From Olsenella sp. An293 (lineage in GTDB: Bacteria; Actinomycetota; Coriobacteriia; Coriobacteriales; Atopobiaceae): 64,000 nt of DNA. This document shows positions 33,711-41,537 of this stretch, piece after piece. Below the pieces are notes generated by a model that saw only the letters and a list, made by a program, of their open reading frames with translations, searched no databases and had not been told where the DNA came from. The translations under genes and the position numbers were made by a program. Within the stretch, counting starts at the first letter, position 1; the number at the start of each line of letters is the position of its first letter. The DNA is taken from positions 1-64,000 of the forward strand of contig NZ_NFIT01000012.1 in NCBI RefSeq assembly GCF_002159495.1. The letters run 5' to 3'.

Positions 33711-34364
33711 TCAGGCACCCTTGCGCGCGACGGCGACGCAGGCGGTCTGGCCCACGCGGAGCCAGGCAACGTCGCTGAACCAGGTGCCGAGGATGCGGCG
33801 CATCTCGGCCTCGGAGTAGATGCGGACGTCGCCCTCGCGCGAATGCGCCATCCACGCGTTCATGATCGCGCGGGCGGGCGCCGGCTGCCACGCATCGCCG
33901 ACGACGAGCGCGCCGCCGGGCGCGAGCACCCGCCACGCCTGGAAGGCGGCGCGCTCGGGGTCCGGGTAGTGGTGGAAGGAGTCGTTGCACCAGGCAGCGT
34001 CGAACGAGCCGTCGCGGAAGGGCAGGCGCTCGGCGTCGCAGAGGAGGACCTCGGCTCGCCCGCCCAGGCGCGCCCTCGCAGCCTCGGCCATCCTCGGCGA
34101 CAGATCCACGCAGCTGAGACTCGCGCCCGGGACCCCCTCGAGCACCAGCTCGGCGAGGGCGCCCGTGCCGCAGCCCAGGTCGAGCAGGCGCGGGGCGGGC
34201 CTCCCGGCCACGGCGCGCGCCACCTCCGCGAGCACGTGCGGGTAGAGCCGGCGCGCGTGCTCGCCTTGCATGCTCTCGTCGTAGGTCGGCGCCTGCGCGT
34301 CGAAGGCGGCGCGGGAGCGTGAGCGCAGCAGCTCGGCGTCCTTCTCGTCAATCTTATTCTCCAT
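33711..34364 (-). CDS. Class I SAM-dependent methyltransferase
   Basis: 217 aa. Motif I LLDLGCGTGALAE at ~residue 63, motif II CVDLSPRMAEAARAR, then LLCDAERLPFRDGSFDAAWC and the FHHYPDPERA segment typical of Methyltransf_11 proteins acting on small molecules. The start at 34364 is favoured by AAAGGA 7 bp upstream; a TTG further up falls in the operator. The substrate is unknown. A 15-bp TetR-type operator sits 16 bp before the start, and an identical-pattern site lies before the tetR gene upstream, so the two genes form one regulon. Confidence 0.85.
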   Translation of the reverse strand: MENKIDEKDAELLRSRSRAAFDAQAPTYDESMQGEHARRLYPHVLAEVARAVAGRPAPRLLDLGCGTGALAELVLEGVPGASLSCVDLSPRMAEAARARLGGRAEVLLCDAERLPFRDGSFDAAWCNDSFHHYPDPERAAFQAWRVLAPGGALVVGDAWQPAPARAIMNAWMAHSREGDVRIYSEAEMRRILGTWFSDVAWLRVGQTACVAVARKGA

Positions 34365-34379
34365 CTCGCGTCCTTTCTG

Positions 34380-34394
34380 TTGAGCATTGTTCAA
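34380..34394. promoter_or_regulatory. TetR-type operator before the methyltransferase
   Basis: TTGAGCATTGTTCAA, matching the palindromic pattern TTGANCATTGNTCAA also found at 35061. Confidence 0.75.
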
Positions 34395-34406
34395 TACAAT
34401 CGGCCG

Positions 34407-34431
34407 AAAAGAGCCCCGGCGACAGCCGGGG
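34407..34431 (-). terminator. Terminator of the tetR gene
   Basis: On the minus strand CCCCGGC-TGTC-GCCGGGG followed by CTCTTTT, 9 bp past the tetR stop, so the methyltransferase needs its own promoter. Confidence 0.85.
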
Positions 34432-34439
34432 CGGGATCC

Positions 34440-35024
34440 CTAGTCGGCGGCGGCCCCCGAGCGGAACTCGGCGAGCAGCGCGCGGAGGTAGCGGCGGGCG
34501 GCGGCCGCGGCCCCGTCCGGCATGCCCGGGCCCGAGGCGAGGCCCACCGCGCCGTAGGTCATGATCGCGGCGAGCTCGTCGGCGTCGGGCGCCGACGCGC
34601 CGCGCGAGGCGGCGTCGGCCTCGAGCGCGGCGCGCAGGTGCGGCCGCACCGCCTCGCACATGGCGAGCGAGAGCCTGTCGTGCAGCGCGCCGTGCCCCTC
34701 GGCGTGGAAGAATGCGGCGTAGGGGTAGTCACCGCTCGCGCCGAGATCAAGAGCTCGCTCGAGCCTCTCGTCCAAAGAGAGCTCATCGTCGTCCAGCGAC
34801 TCGCAGATGCCCTCGGCGCAGCGGCGGGCGTAGTCACCGATGGCCTCGGCGAACATCTTCTCCTTGGAGTCGAAGTAGTGGTAGGCGAGCCCCGGCGCCA
34901 CGCCCGCGGCGCGCGCCACGGCCCGCACGGACACGTTGTCGTAGCCCTCCTCGGCGAAGAGCCTCATGGCGCAGGCCAGCAGCTCGCGCCTGCGCTCCTC
35001 GGGGTCCATCACGGTTCTGGTCAC
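34440..35024 (-). CDS. TetR-family repressor (autoregulated)
   Basis: 194 aa from GTG 35024 (GAGGAGG 8 bp upstream); the ATG five codons later has no ribosome-binding site. HTH: RELLACAMRLFAEEGYDNVS, VRAVARAAGVAPGLAYHYFD, SKEKMFAEAIGDYARR. The C-terminal ligand domain is helical. It represses probably itself and the methyltransferase through the paired TTGANCATTGNTCAA sites at 35061 and 34380. Confidence 0.88.
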   Translation of the reverse strand: MTRTVMDPEERRRELLACAMRLFAEEGYDNVSVRAVARAAGVAPGLAYHYFDSKEKMFAEAIGDYARRCAEGICESLDDDELSLDERLERALDLGASGDYPYAAFFHAEGHGALHDRLSLAMCEAVRPHLRAALEADAASRGASAPDADELAAIMTYGAVGLASGPGMPDGAAAAARRYLRALLAEFRSGAAAD

Positions 35025-35060
35025 GGCTGACACCTCCTCGGGATGGATTGTACGCCTCGA

Positions 35061-35075
35061 TTGAACATTGGTCAA
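35061..35075. promoter_or_regulatory. TetR-type operator before tetR
   Basis: TTGAACATTGGTCAA, 37 bp upstream of the GTG start; 13 of 15 positions identical to the 34380 site, with the two differing bases at the N positions of the palindrome. Confidence 0.75.
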
Positions 35076-35118
35076 CAATGAGGAGCGCAGAGAATCCTCG
35101 CCCGTCCGGCCCCACACC

Positions 35119-35512
35119 CCACCACCACCCGCGAACGAGGGCGAAAGGGCAGCAGCCCATCTGCCGTAGCGGAGTGCGCGCCGCCGCGAGGAACCGACCC
35201 GCCCTGCGCACGTCAAACTCCCGGCAGGCCATGCCCAGAGCGGAGGCTGTGTATGCGCAGCGCCGCGAGGGACAGACGGCGCAGCCGGAGTGTGCGACCG
35301 CCGCGAAGGGCAGACGGCGCAGCCGGCTGACCTGAGCCGGGAGCAACACGCAGGCGGAGCTGGCTGGCCCGAGCCGCGGAGCAATACACAGCCGGAGCGA
35401 CGGGCATGGCCGTGAGTGGCGCTCTCCGCGCAGGGCGGGGCGGTTTCCGAGCCGTGCGCGCGACGGAGCGGAGGCGGGTGGGCTGCGGTCGACCCTCGAC
35501 GGGCAGCGGGTG
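35119..35512 (-). repeat. Dispersed GC-rich repeat, copy B (inverted)
   Basis: Reverse complement aligns along its length with 15050-15440. Shared blocks include GCTCCGGCTGTGTATTGC, GCATACACAGCCTCCGC and GCACTCCGCTACGGCAG. It fills the 570-bp gap between tetR and the XRE/zinc-ribbon gene. No gene is supported in the gap. Confidence 0.75.
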
Positions 35513-35596
35513 GTGGTGGGGTGTGGGCTATTGGATGATTCTGCTCTGCTTAGGCGTCAAAAGCCCTTATCGGCAATTCGGACTTGCGTAAGGCTC

Positions 35597-36043
35597 TCAT
35601 GCCCAGCGGCGAAGCGTCGGCAGCACCGCGCCGAGGAGCGAGGCCGCCTCGTCCACGGTCCAGCCCATCGCCTCCGCCATGCGCGGGGCGCAGTCCTCGA
35701 TCATCTCGTCCATCGTAACGTCATCGGTGTAGTAGCCGCCCTCGTAGCACCATCGGCAGAAGTCCTCGGCCTCGGATCCGTCGGCCTCGTGGCCGTGCTG
35801 GCCGGGGGCGGTGAACACCATGCCGCAGCTCTGGCAGTAGTGCTCGGGCATGTCGAGGAGGGCGGTCACGGGCACGTCCAGCTCGCGGGCGATGAGCTTG
35901 AGCATGTCGATGCCGGGCTCGGTCGCCCCGCATTCCCACCGGCTCACCGCCTGCCTCGTGATGTAGAGCCGGCGCGCCAGCTCCTCCTGGGTGAGCCCGC
36001 GCTCTCGGCGCAGGCGGGCGAGCGCGTCCTTGAGCATGATCAT
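35597..36043 (-). CDS. XRE regulator with C-terminal zinc-ribbon domain
   Basis: 148 aa. N-terminal XRE domain (ARLRRERGLTQEELARRLYI, TRQAVSRWECGATEPGIDML, KLIARELDVPVTALLD). Then the putative zinc-ribbon HYCQSCGMVF...DFCRWCYEGGYY, two CxxC pairs about 30 residues apart, and an acidic helical tail (MDEMIEDCAPRMAEAMGW). This fusion is widespread in gut Firmicutes and Actinobacteria; target unknown. Two Met codons at the start; the second (MLKDAL) is equally possible. Confidence 0.88.
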   Translation of the reverse strand: MIMLKDALARLRRERGLTQEELARRLYITRQAVSRWECGATEPGIDMLKLIARELDVPVTALLDMPEHYCQSCGMVFTAPGQHGHEADGSEAEDFCRWCYEGGYYTDDVTMDEMIEDCAPRMAEAMGWTVDEAASLLGAVLPTLRRWA

Positions 36044-36123
36044 CGGGGCTCCTCTCGTACGGGTCCTTCCCGCCCATTGTCCCGGAGGCCGGGCCGCCCG
36101 TCGAGAAACAAATCGTTGCGCGG

Positions 36124-36507
36124 CTACGCGCCCGCGACCTCCCGCTGCACGCGCTTGGGCAGCCTAGCGAAGACGAGGTCGTAGCTCATGTCGCAGAGGT
36201 CGAGCACGAGCCCCTCGGGAAGGTTGGCGTCCAGGTCGACGGAGACCCATGTGCGCCCGTCGGAGTAGTAGCCGGGCAGCACCGCGCCCGGGTGCTCGGC
36301 GCGCAGCTCCAGGATGCGGTCGGGGTCGCACTTGAGCGAGAGCAGGTGGCGCCCCGCGTAGGGCGGCTTGGCGTCGGGAGAGGCGACGAACTCGCAGGCG
36401 AACTGCCTGCCGCCGACCCAGTAGACCATCCAGCCCCACTTCTCGTGGAGGGCCTTCGTGGCGCCGGGGCGCGAGAGCAGACGGGCGTCTATGCGCGAGA
36501 GGTCCAT
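36124..36507 (-). CDS. MmcQ/YjbR-family protein
   Basis: 127 aa. Family hallmarks: LSRPGATKALHEKWGWMVY, SLKCDPDRILELRAEHPGAV, LPGYYSDGRTWVSVDLDANL and a C-terminal SYDLVFARLPKRVQRE. The fold is CyaY-like and DNA binding has been proposed. It lies 8 bp after the GyrI-like gene and is likely co-transcribed from the SOS-box promoter region upstream. Confidence 0.9.
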   Translation of the reverse strand: MDLSRIDARLLSRPGATKALHEKWGWMVYWVGGRQFACEFVASPDAKPPYAGRHLLSLKCDPDRILELRAEHPGAVLPGYYSDGRTWVSVDLDANLPEGLVLDLCDMSYDLVFARLPKRVQREVAGA

Positions 36508-36515
36508 GGTCGTCC

Positions 36516-37226
36516 CTAAGCGACCGGGTGCCGGATGACGGTCCTGAGGTTCTCGGGCTTCGTGCGCCTGGGGTCGCCCAGGTAGATCTCGTGGTGGAGG
36601 CGGAAGGAGGGGACGCCGCCGTCGCAGTCGAGCGCGCCGAGGACGTCGCTCGGGCGCGAGCCTCCTACCTCACCGATGTCGAGGCGAAGGCCCTGCGCGC
36701 CGACGAAGGCGGCGAGCTTCGAGATCGTGGCACCCTCCTCGTCGTAGGGACCTCTGTGCATGGACTGCGCGCAGCGCCCCTCCGAGAACCGCACGAGGCG
36801 GAGCTCGCCCGACTCGAGGGCTCCCGCCAGGTCGGGCTTCTTCTCGGCAGCCATCTCGCGAATCGCGGGGAGGGTGCCGGGCGCCACGAAGTCGGGCTGG
36901 CGGATGAGCGACACCCACGAGAGGGCCGCCTTGTCGGCGACGCCCGTCCCGTCGAACGCGCCCTCCCCGCCCCACCACAGGCCCTCGAGCGGCGGCACCA
37001 CGTAGTCGAAGTAGCCCTCGGGCTGCCAGTCGCCCATCTTCGACATCTTGACCGTGTAGGAGAAGGCGTACAGGAGCTCGAGGGCGCGCTTGTAGGCGCC
37101 CCCCTCTTCGTTGGGGTCCCCCGCGCCGGCGACGGCGGCGAAGGTCATCGCCGGAACGTCGACGAGCGCCGGAGCCGTCTTGGGCTGGTACAGGTCGCGG
37201 AACTCCCTCTTGAAGTCGTACGCCAT
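36516..37226 (-). CDS. GyrI-like small-molecule-binding protein
   Basis: 236 aa from ATG 37226 (GGAGG 6 bp ahead). The domain is recognised by YDFKREFRDLYQPKTAPALV, VPAMTFAAVAGAGDPNE and the later KAALSWVSLIRQPDFV and LRLVRFSEGRCAQSMHRGPY segments (the usual HxGPY motif). The family binds small hydrophobic ligands; some members protect against gyrase poisons or hydrolyse cyclopropyl toxins. A canonical GAAC-N4-GTTC box lies 41 bp upstream, consistent with DNA-damage control as known for E. coli gyrI. Confidence 0.85.
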   Translation of the reverse strand: MAYDFKREFRDLYQPKTAPALVDVPAMTFAAVAGAGDPNEEGGAYKRALELLYAFSYTVKMSKMGDWQPEGYFDYVVPPLEGLWWGGEGAFDGTGVADKAALSWVSLIRQPDFVAPGTLPAIREMAAEKKPDLAGALESGELRLVRFSEGRCAQSMHRGPYDEEGATISKLAAFVGAQGLRLDIGEVGGSRPSDVLGALDCDGGVPSFRLHHEIYLGDPRRTKPENLRTVIRHPVA

Positions 37227-37266
37227 CGTGGCCTCCGTCCTCGCTTGTGGTAGCATCATGGTACAG

Positions 37267-37278
37267 GAACATACGTTC
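37267..37278. promoter_or_regulatory. LexA (SOS) box
   Basis: GAACATACGTTC matches the Gram-positive consensus GAAC-N4-GTTC exactly, and 12 of 14 bases of the extended CGAACATRTGTTCG. It lies in the 70-bp divergent gap between the GyrI-like and DUF3795 genes. Confidence 0.65.
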
Positions 37279-37296
37279 GTTAACAAGGGGGCCCTC

Positions 37297-37674
37297 ATGA
37301 GGAGAGAGCTGGGAATCGCGCGGTGCGGGCTCGCCTGCTGCCTGTGCTCGGAGTGCGACGGCTGCGAGTCCGAGTCCTGCCCGGACGCCGCCACCTGCGA
37401 GGTGAGGTCGTGCTCGACGGGGCGGGGGCTCGCCCACTGCTACGAGTGCCCGAGCGGCTGCGACGCCATGGCGGGCGCCCAGCTCAAGGCGCGCGCCTTC
37501 GGCGAGTTCGCGCGCAGGTTCGGCGAGGGGCGCCTCCTGGACTGCCTCGAGCGGAACGAGGCCGCGGGGGTCGTCTACCACCGCGAGGGCATCACGGGCG
37601 ACTACGACGATTTCGACGACCTCGAGGAGCTGATCGCGTTCATCGAGACCGGGCGCCCTGTGTCCGCGCCCTAG
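37297..37674 (+). CDS. DUF3795 cysteine-rich protein
   Basis: 125 aa. The first ~55 residues contain eleven cysteines in CxxC-type pairs (CGLACCLCSECDGC, CPDAATCEVRSC, HCYECPSGC), as in DUF3795 proteins thought to bind zinc or iron-sulfur clusters. The remainder is helical (FGEFARRFGEGRLLDCLERN). Function unknown. It is divergent from the GyrI-like gene across the SOS box. Confidence 0.8.
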   Translation: MRRELGIARCGLACCLCSECDGCESESCPDAATCEVRSCSTGRGLAHCYECPSGCDAMAGAQLKARAFGEFARRFGEGRLLDCLERNEAAGVVYHREGITGDYDDFDDLEELIAFIETGRPVSAP

Positions 37675-37810
37675 CCGCTGCAACCTCGCCCGACGCCGCC
37701 CTTGGTTGACGGATTGCCAACCGTCGTTGGTGGCGCCCGTGCCCGCCGCGCGGTTCCATGGTCTCGCACCCGGGTGGTGCATACCTCAGAACCGACCGAA
37801 AGGAACGACC

Positions 37811-38197
37811 ATGAACTTCAACGACAGGCTCGCCGACCTCAGAAGGAAGCGGGGGCTCTCGCAGGAGCAGCTCGGCTACGAGCTCGGCGTCTCGAGGCAG
37901 ACGGTGTCGAAGTGGGAGCTCGGGCAGTCCTACCCAGACTTCCAGCGGCTCGTCCTGCTGTCCGACTACTACGAGATGAGCCTCGACGAGCTCGTGAGGG
38001 GCGTCGACGTGGGCGACGTGCGCGCCCTCAACGAGTCCGACAAGCGGATCTCGTCGATCTACTCGGACGTCGAGCGAGGGAAGGAGGCGGCGCTCAGGGC
38101 CTGGCGGGCGTTCCTCGTCGTCGGCTGCGTTGTCCTGGCGCTCTTCGCCCTGGTGGTGGCCTACGGGGTGCTCAGCGGGGGTCTCTTCGTGAGGTAG
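37811..38197 (+). CDS. XRE regulator with one membrane helix
   Basis: 128 aa from ATG 37811 (AAAGGA upstream). Residues 1-65 are XRE (ADLRRKRGLSQEQLGYELGV, SRQTVSKWELGQSYPDFQRL). After a charged linker comes one hydrophobic segment (AFLVVGCVVLALFALVVAYG), placing the HTH at the membrane. It resembles the regulator disrupted by the prophage at 28106. Confidence 0.85.
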   Translation: MNFNDRLADLRRKRGLSQEQLGYELGVSRQTVSKWELGQSYPDFQRLVLLSDYYEMSLDELVRGVDVGDVRALNESDKRISSIYSDVERGKEAALRAWRAFLVVGCVVLALFALVVAYGVLSGGLFVR

Positions 38198-38215
38198 GTG
38201 CCGGCGGCGGGAGGT

Positions 38216-38263
38216 GCCGGGGAGGGGCTGCCGTGGGGACTTCTCGTGACGGCCCCTCCCGGC
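38216..38263. terminator. Bidirectional terminator between convergent genes
   Basis: GCCGGGGAGGGGC pairs with GGCCCCTCCCGGC around a ~22-base loop, in the 67-bp gap between the XRE gene and the ABC permease gene. Confidence 0.6.
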
Positions 38264-38264
38264 G

Positions 38265-39938
38265 TCACTCGCCCCAGCCGGGGCCCGGAAACCCGCGACG
38301 GGCGACCGCACGGAGGGCGGCGAGGCCGACGAGCGCGCAGGCGGCGGGGGCGGCGAGGTTGATCGCGACCGACGTCGCGGGCCCGAGGGAGCCGACGGCG
38401 GTCGCCGAGAGGAACCCGAGGCCGAGCGAGGCGAGGGCCCCGCCGAGCGCCCCGACCATCATGGGCAGGCCGCGCTTGACGACCTCGGCGGGCGTGGTCC
38501 AGGAGAGGTTGGGGCGCGAGGCGTCGATGGCGAGCGCGAGCGCCGCGAAGCCCGTGAGCATGCCCATCGCGCAGACGACGCACTGGAGCACCAGGAGCGG
38601 GCCGGTGCCGCCCGCCAGCAGCGCGACGGCGGAGACCGCAACCGCCGCCCCGCCGAGCACGAGGTTGGCGAGGAGCTTGGAGCCAAGCACCGTCCCGGCG
38701 CCCACCGGCGCCGTGAGCATGAGCCAGCTCGCGCGCGCCTCGAGCGAGACCGCGGGGGCGGCGGTGAGCGACATCGCGCCGCAGAAACCGAAGACCCACG
38801 GAAGCGCCGCGTCGACCTGGACGCGCAGGGCCGCGACGGCCCGCGCGTCGAGCTGCACTCCGTTGATGATTCCCGAGGCGAGGAGCGCATCCACGCCGAA
38901 GAGCGCGACCGCGCCCGCGGCCACGACCATGAGGATGAGCCCCGCGCAGCTGTTCATCGCGTAGAAGGGCATGGAGCCGATCCGGCGGAGCTCCTTGACC
39001 GCGAGGGCGCGCAGCGGGCTCGCAGCCGAACGAGATGCCTCAGCCGCATGCGCACGGCGGCGCGGCCCGGAGGTCGCCACGGCGTTCGCGTGCGGATAGC
39101 ACGCCGCGAGGGTCCCCGTGACAAGCGCCGGAAGCGCAAGCGAGAGTGCGGCGAAGGCGGCAAAGCCCGCAGCCGAGGCCCCGCCCACCGCTGAGGCCGC
39201 CCAAGCGGCCGGCGGGTAGGCAGAGGCCACGGCCGCGGAGAGCGCGCCCGCGACGTCGCCCATCGCGGCGAGGGCGGCGGCGTCATCCGCCCCCGAAGAG
39301 GCGCCGCCGAGCGCGAACGACCCGACGACGACGCCCGTCACCACGAGCACCGAGAGCACGAGCTGCACCGCCCCCGCATGCCGGAACCGCACCGCGACCG
39401 ACGTGAGCGCAAGCGACACGAGCGTGGCCACCGCCGCCGGCGCGAGCGGCGCCAGCACGGACACGACGACCGCCGTCGCGACCGCTCCCGGGGTCGGAGA
39501 CACCGCCGAGAAGTACGCGACGTAGAGCGGCGCCGACAGCAGCGCGGAGAGCGCGGCGCCGAACCCGTATAGGGGTGCCGTCCGCGCGAGCACCACCGTG
39601 CGCACGGGGACCGGCAGCGCCGCCACGAGGTCGTAGTCCCGGCATCCGAAGACCGTGCCCGGGGCCTTCACGAACACGAGCGCGACCGCGGCCAGCGAGC
39701 CCGCAAGCGCGGCGAGCGCCGGGATCGCCCCGGCCGCGCCGACGGCGACCATGCTACCCCCGAGCACCCACATGTAGGCCGCCGCCATGCCGGCGAGCAG
39801 GACGACGAGCGCCGCGGCGCCGAGCAGCCGCGCGCGGCCCCTCCCGCCCCGGAAGCCGAGGCCGTAGAGGAGCGAGCGCGCCTGCAGCGAGAGCAGCGGG
39901 CGGAGCGCACGACCAGGACGAAGGGCGGGCATCGCCAT
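38265..39938 (-). CDS. ABC transporter permease (ABC-2-like, Ala-rich)
   Basis: 557 aa from ATG 39938, which overlaps the preceding stop as TGATG. A dozen or so hydrophobic segments fall in two halves separated by a long polar stretch (~280-320, GPRRRAHAAEASRSAAS). N-terminal RPLLSLQARSLLYGLGF and VKAPGTVFGCRDYDLVAALP (residues ~85-105) are hallmarks of the large ABC-2-type permeases of Firmicutes and Actinobacteria. It is the third gene of the operon with the ATPase and the DUF1648 protein. Substrate unknown; peptide or lantibiotic resistance exporters have this layout. Confidence 0.8.
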   Translation of the reverse strand: MAMPALRPGRALRPLLSLQARSLLYGLGFRGGRGRARLLGAAALVVLLAGMAAAYMWVLGGSMVAVGAAGAIPALAALAGSLAAVALVFVKAPGTVFGCRDYDLVAALPVPVRTVVLARTAPLYGFGAALSALLSAPLYVAYFSAVSPTPGAVATAVVVSVLAPLAPAAVATLVSLALTSVAVRFRHAGAVQLVLSVLVVTGVVVGSFALGGASSGADDAAALAAMGDVAGALSAAVASAYPPAAWAASAVGGASAAGFAAFAALSLALPALVTGTLAACYPHANAVATSGPRRRAHAAEASRSAASPLRALAVKELRRIGSMPFYAMNSCAGLILMVVAAGAVALFGVDALLASGIINGVQLDARAVAALRVQVDAALPWVFGFCGAMSLTAAPAVSLEARASWLMLTAPVGAGTVLGSKLLANLVLGGAAVAVSAVALLAGGTGPLLVLQCVVCAMGMLTGFAALALAIDASRPNLSWTTPAEVVKRGLPMMVGALGGALASLGLGFLSATAVGSLGPATSVAINLAAPAACALVGLAALRAVARRGFPGPGWGE

Positions 39939-40246
39939 CACCTCGTCCCCAGGAACACGATGGCGGCGGTCGCGAGGAGCGCGACGGCGGGGGCTATGTA
40001 GTACATGGCGGCGCGCCCCTCGCCCCTGCCCGCGAGCCTCGCCGAGACGAGGAGGTTGATCGCAACGCAGGCGGCGGGCACGCCGAACACCACGGCGTCC
40101 CGCGGCCAGAACGAGCTCGCCTCGCCCGTGAGGCCCCACTGCATGGGAACCTGCTCGGGCAGGATGCCGCGGGCGGCGAGGGTCACGGCGAGGGTGAGCG
40201 CGCACAGGGCAGTGCTGGCGACGATGTGGGTCTTTGCGGACTTCAT
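39938..40246 (-). CDS. DUF1648-like small membrane protein
   Basis: 102 aa, three hydrophobic segments (HIVASTALCALTLAVTLAA, VVFGVPAACVAINLLVSA, YYIAPAVALLATAAIVFLG). Between the first two is the motif PMQWGLTGEASSFWPRD, the W-G-x-x-G-xx-D signature of DUF1648. Located between the ATPase and permease genes, with the permease start inside its stop. Confidence 0.8.
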   Translation of the reverse strand: MKSAKTHIVASTALCALTLAVTLAARGILPEQVPMQWGLTGEASSFWPRDAVVFGVPAACVAINLLVSARLAGRGEGRAAMYYIAPAVALLATAAIVFLGTR

Positions 40247-40276
40247 GGCTGTTCCTCCTTGGTCTTGAGAACAGGT

Positions 40277-41023
40277 TTAGCGGCGCGACGGGATGGCGGC
40301 GTCCTTCTCGTCCACGAGCTCGAGGAACACGTCCTCGAGCGAGGCCGAGCCGCGCACCTCGTCGGTGGGGCCGGAGGCCACGAGCTCGCCGCGGCGGATC
40401 ACCGCCACGGTGTCGCAGAGCCGCTCCACGACCTCGAGCACGTGGGACGAGAAGAACACCGCGCCGCCGGCGTCGGCGCGCTCGCGCAGGATGGCCTTGA
40501 GCTCGTGGGAGGCCGAGGGGTCGAGGCCCACGAAGGGCTCGTCCAGCACCAAAAGCGCCGGGTCGTGCAGGAGCGCGCCTGTGAGCACGAGCTTCTGGCG
40601 CATGCCGTGGGAGTAGGCGGAGACGGGGTCGCCGAGGGCGTCCGCGAGCTCCAGGCGCCCCGCGAGTTCGTTCACACGTTGGCTACGCCTCGCCGCGTCC
40701 ACGCCGAACACGTCCGCGATCAGGTCCAGGTACTGCATGCCGGTGAGGAAGTCGTAGACGTCCGGGTTGTCCGGCACGTAGGCCATGAGGCGCTTGGCCG
40801 CCACGGGCTCGCGCCACACGTCGCGGCCGCAGACGCGGACCGTGCCCGACGTGGGCGGCTGCGCGCCCACCACCGAGCGGATGAGCGTGGTCTTGCCGGC
40901 TCCGTTGTGGCCGATGAAGCCGCAGATCTCGCCGGGCGTCACCGCGAGCGAGAGGTCGCTCACGGCGACCTTGCCCCGGTACTCCTTCCGGTAGCGGCTC
41001 ACATCGAGGACGGGCGTTTCCAT
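40277..41023 (-). CDS. ABC transporter ATP-binding protein
   Basis: 248 aa. Walker A IGHNGAGKTTLI at ~residue 38, Q-loop region YVPDNPDVYDFLTG, signature YSHGMRQKLVLTGAL and Walker B LLVLDEPFVGLDPSAS, followed by the H-loop FFSSHVLEVVERL. It energises the permease two genes downstream. Divergent from the gntR gene, with palindromes between. Confidence 0.93.
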   Translation of the reverse strand: METPVLDVSRYRKEYRGKVAVSDLSLAVTPGEICGFIGHNGAGKTTLIRSVVGAQPPTSGTVRVCGRDVWREPVAAKRLMAYVPDNPDVYDFLTGMQYLDLIADVFGVDAARRSQRVNELAGRLELADALGDPVSAYSHGMRQKLVLTGALLHDPALLVLDEPFVGLDPSASHELKAILRERADAGGAVFFSSHVLEVVERLCDTVAVIRRGELVASGPTDEVRGSASLEDVFLELVDEKDAAIPSRR

Positions 41024-41057
41024 GGTTCCTCCTGACGCCTCCAGTTGTTAGTTCTGC

Positions 41058-41128
41058 TATAGCTCAGCTATAACAGTTGACGGCATGCTACCACTCATCT
41101 GCTCCATTTGCTATAGTTCATATAGAAC
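41058..41128. promoter_or_regulatory. GntR-type operators in the divergent gap
   Basis: A perfect palindrome TATAGCT-C-AGCTATA (41058-41072) and a second related site with TATAG half-sites and GTTC/GAAC arms (GTTCATATAGAAC, 41117-41129). They lie between the ABC operon and the gntR gene. Confidence 0.65.
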
Positions 41129-41150
41129 AATTTTCGGAAACGGGCACGCC

Positions 41151-41528
41151 ATGGTCATCACCGTCGACAAGCTATCGGACGCCCCGCTCTACCTGCAGCT
41201 GCGCGACGCCGTCATCGCAGGCATCGCCTCAGGCGAGCTGCGGCCCGGCGACGCCCTGCCCTCCGTGCGCTCGCTCGCCGAGGACCTGGGCATCAACCTG
41301 CACACCGTCAACAAGGCCTATGCGACGCTGCGTGACGAGGGCTACGTTATCATGCTCGGCCGGCGCGGCGCCTACGTTGCAGACACACCGGCCGACCCCG
41401 CCGCCGGCATGGGCGAGGCCGCGCTCGAAGCGGCCCTTGCCAAGCTCGCCACCGAGTTCAAGGCGTCCGGCGGCACCCGGCACGCATTTCTCGCGGCCGC
41501 CAAACGCGCCGCACAGAACCTGGACTAG
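41151..41528 (+). CDS. GntR-family regulator (YtrA type)
   Basis: 125 aa from ATG 41151. Winged helix: LYLQLRDAVIAGIASGELRP, GDALPSVRSLAEDLGINLHT, VNKAYATLRDEGYVIMLGRR. The short C-terminal helix pair (~75-125) is typical of the YtrA subfamily, whose members control ABC transporters. Overlapping control of the divergent ABC genes and its own operon is inferred from the palindromes. Confidence 0.88.
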   Translation: MVITVDKLSDAPLYLQLRDAVIAGIASGELRPGDALPSVRSLAEDLGINLHTVNKAYATLRDEGYVIMLGRRGAYVADTPADPAAGMGEAALEAALAKLATEFKASGGTRHAFLAAAKRAAQNLD

Positions 41529-41537
41529 GGAGCGCAC

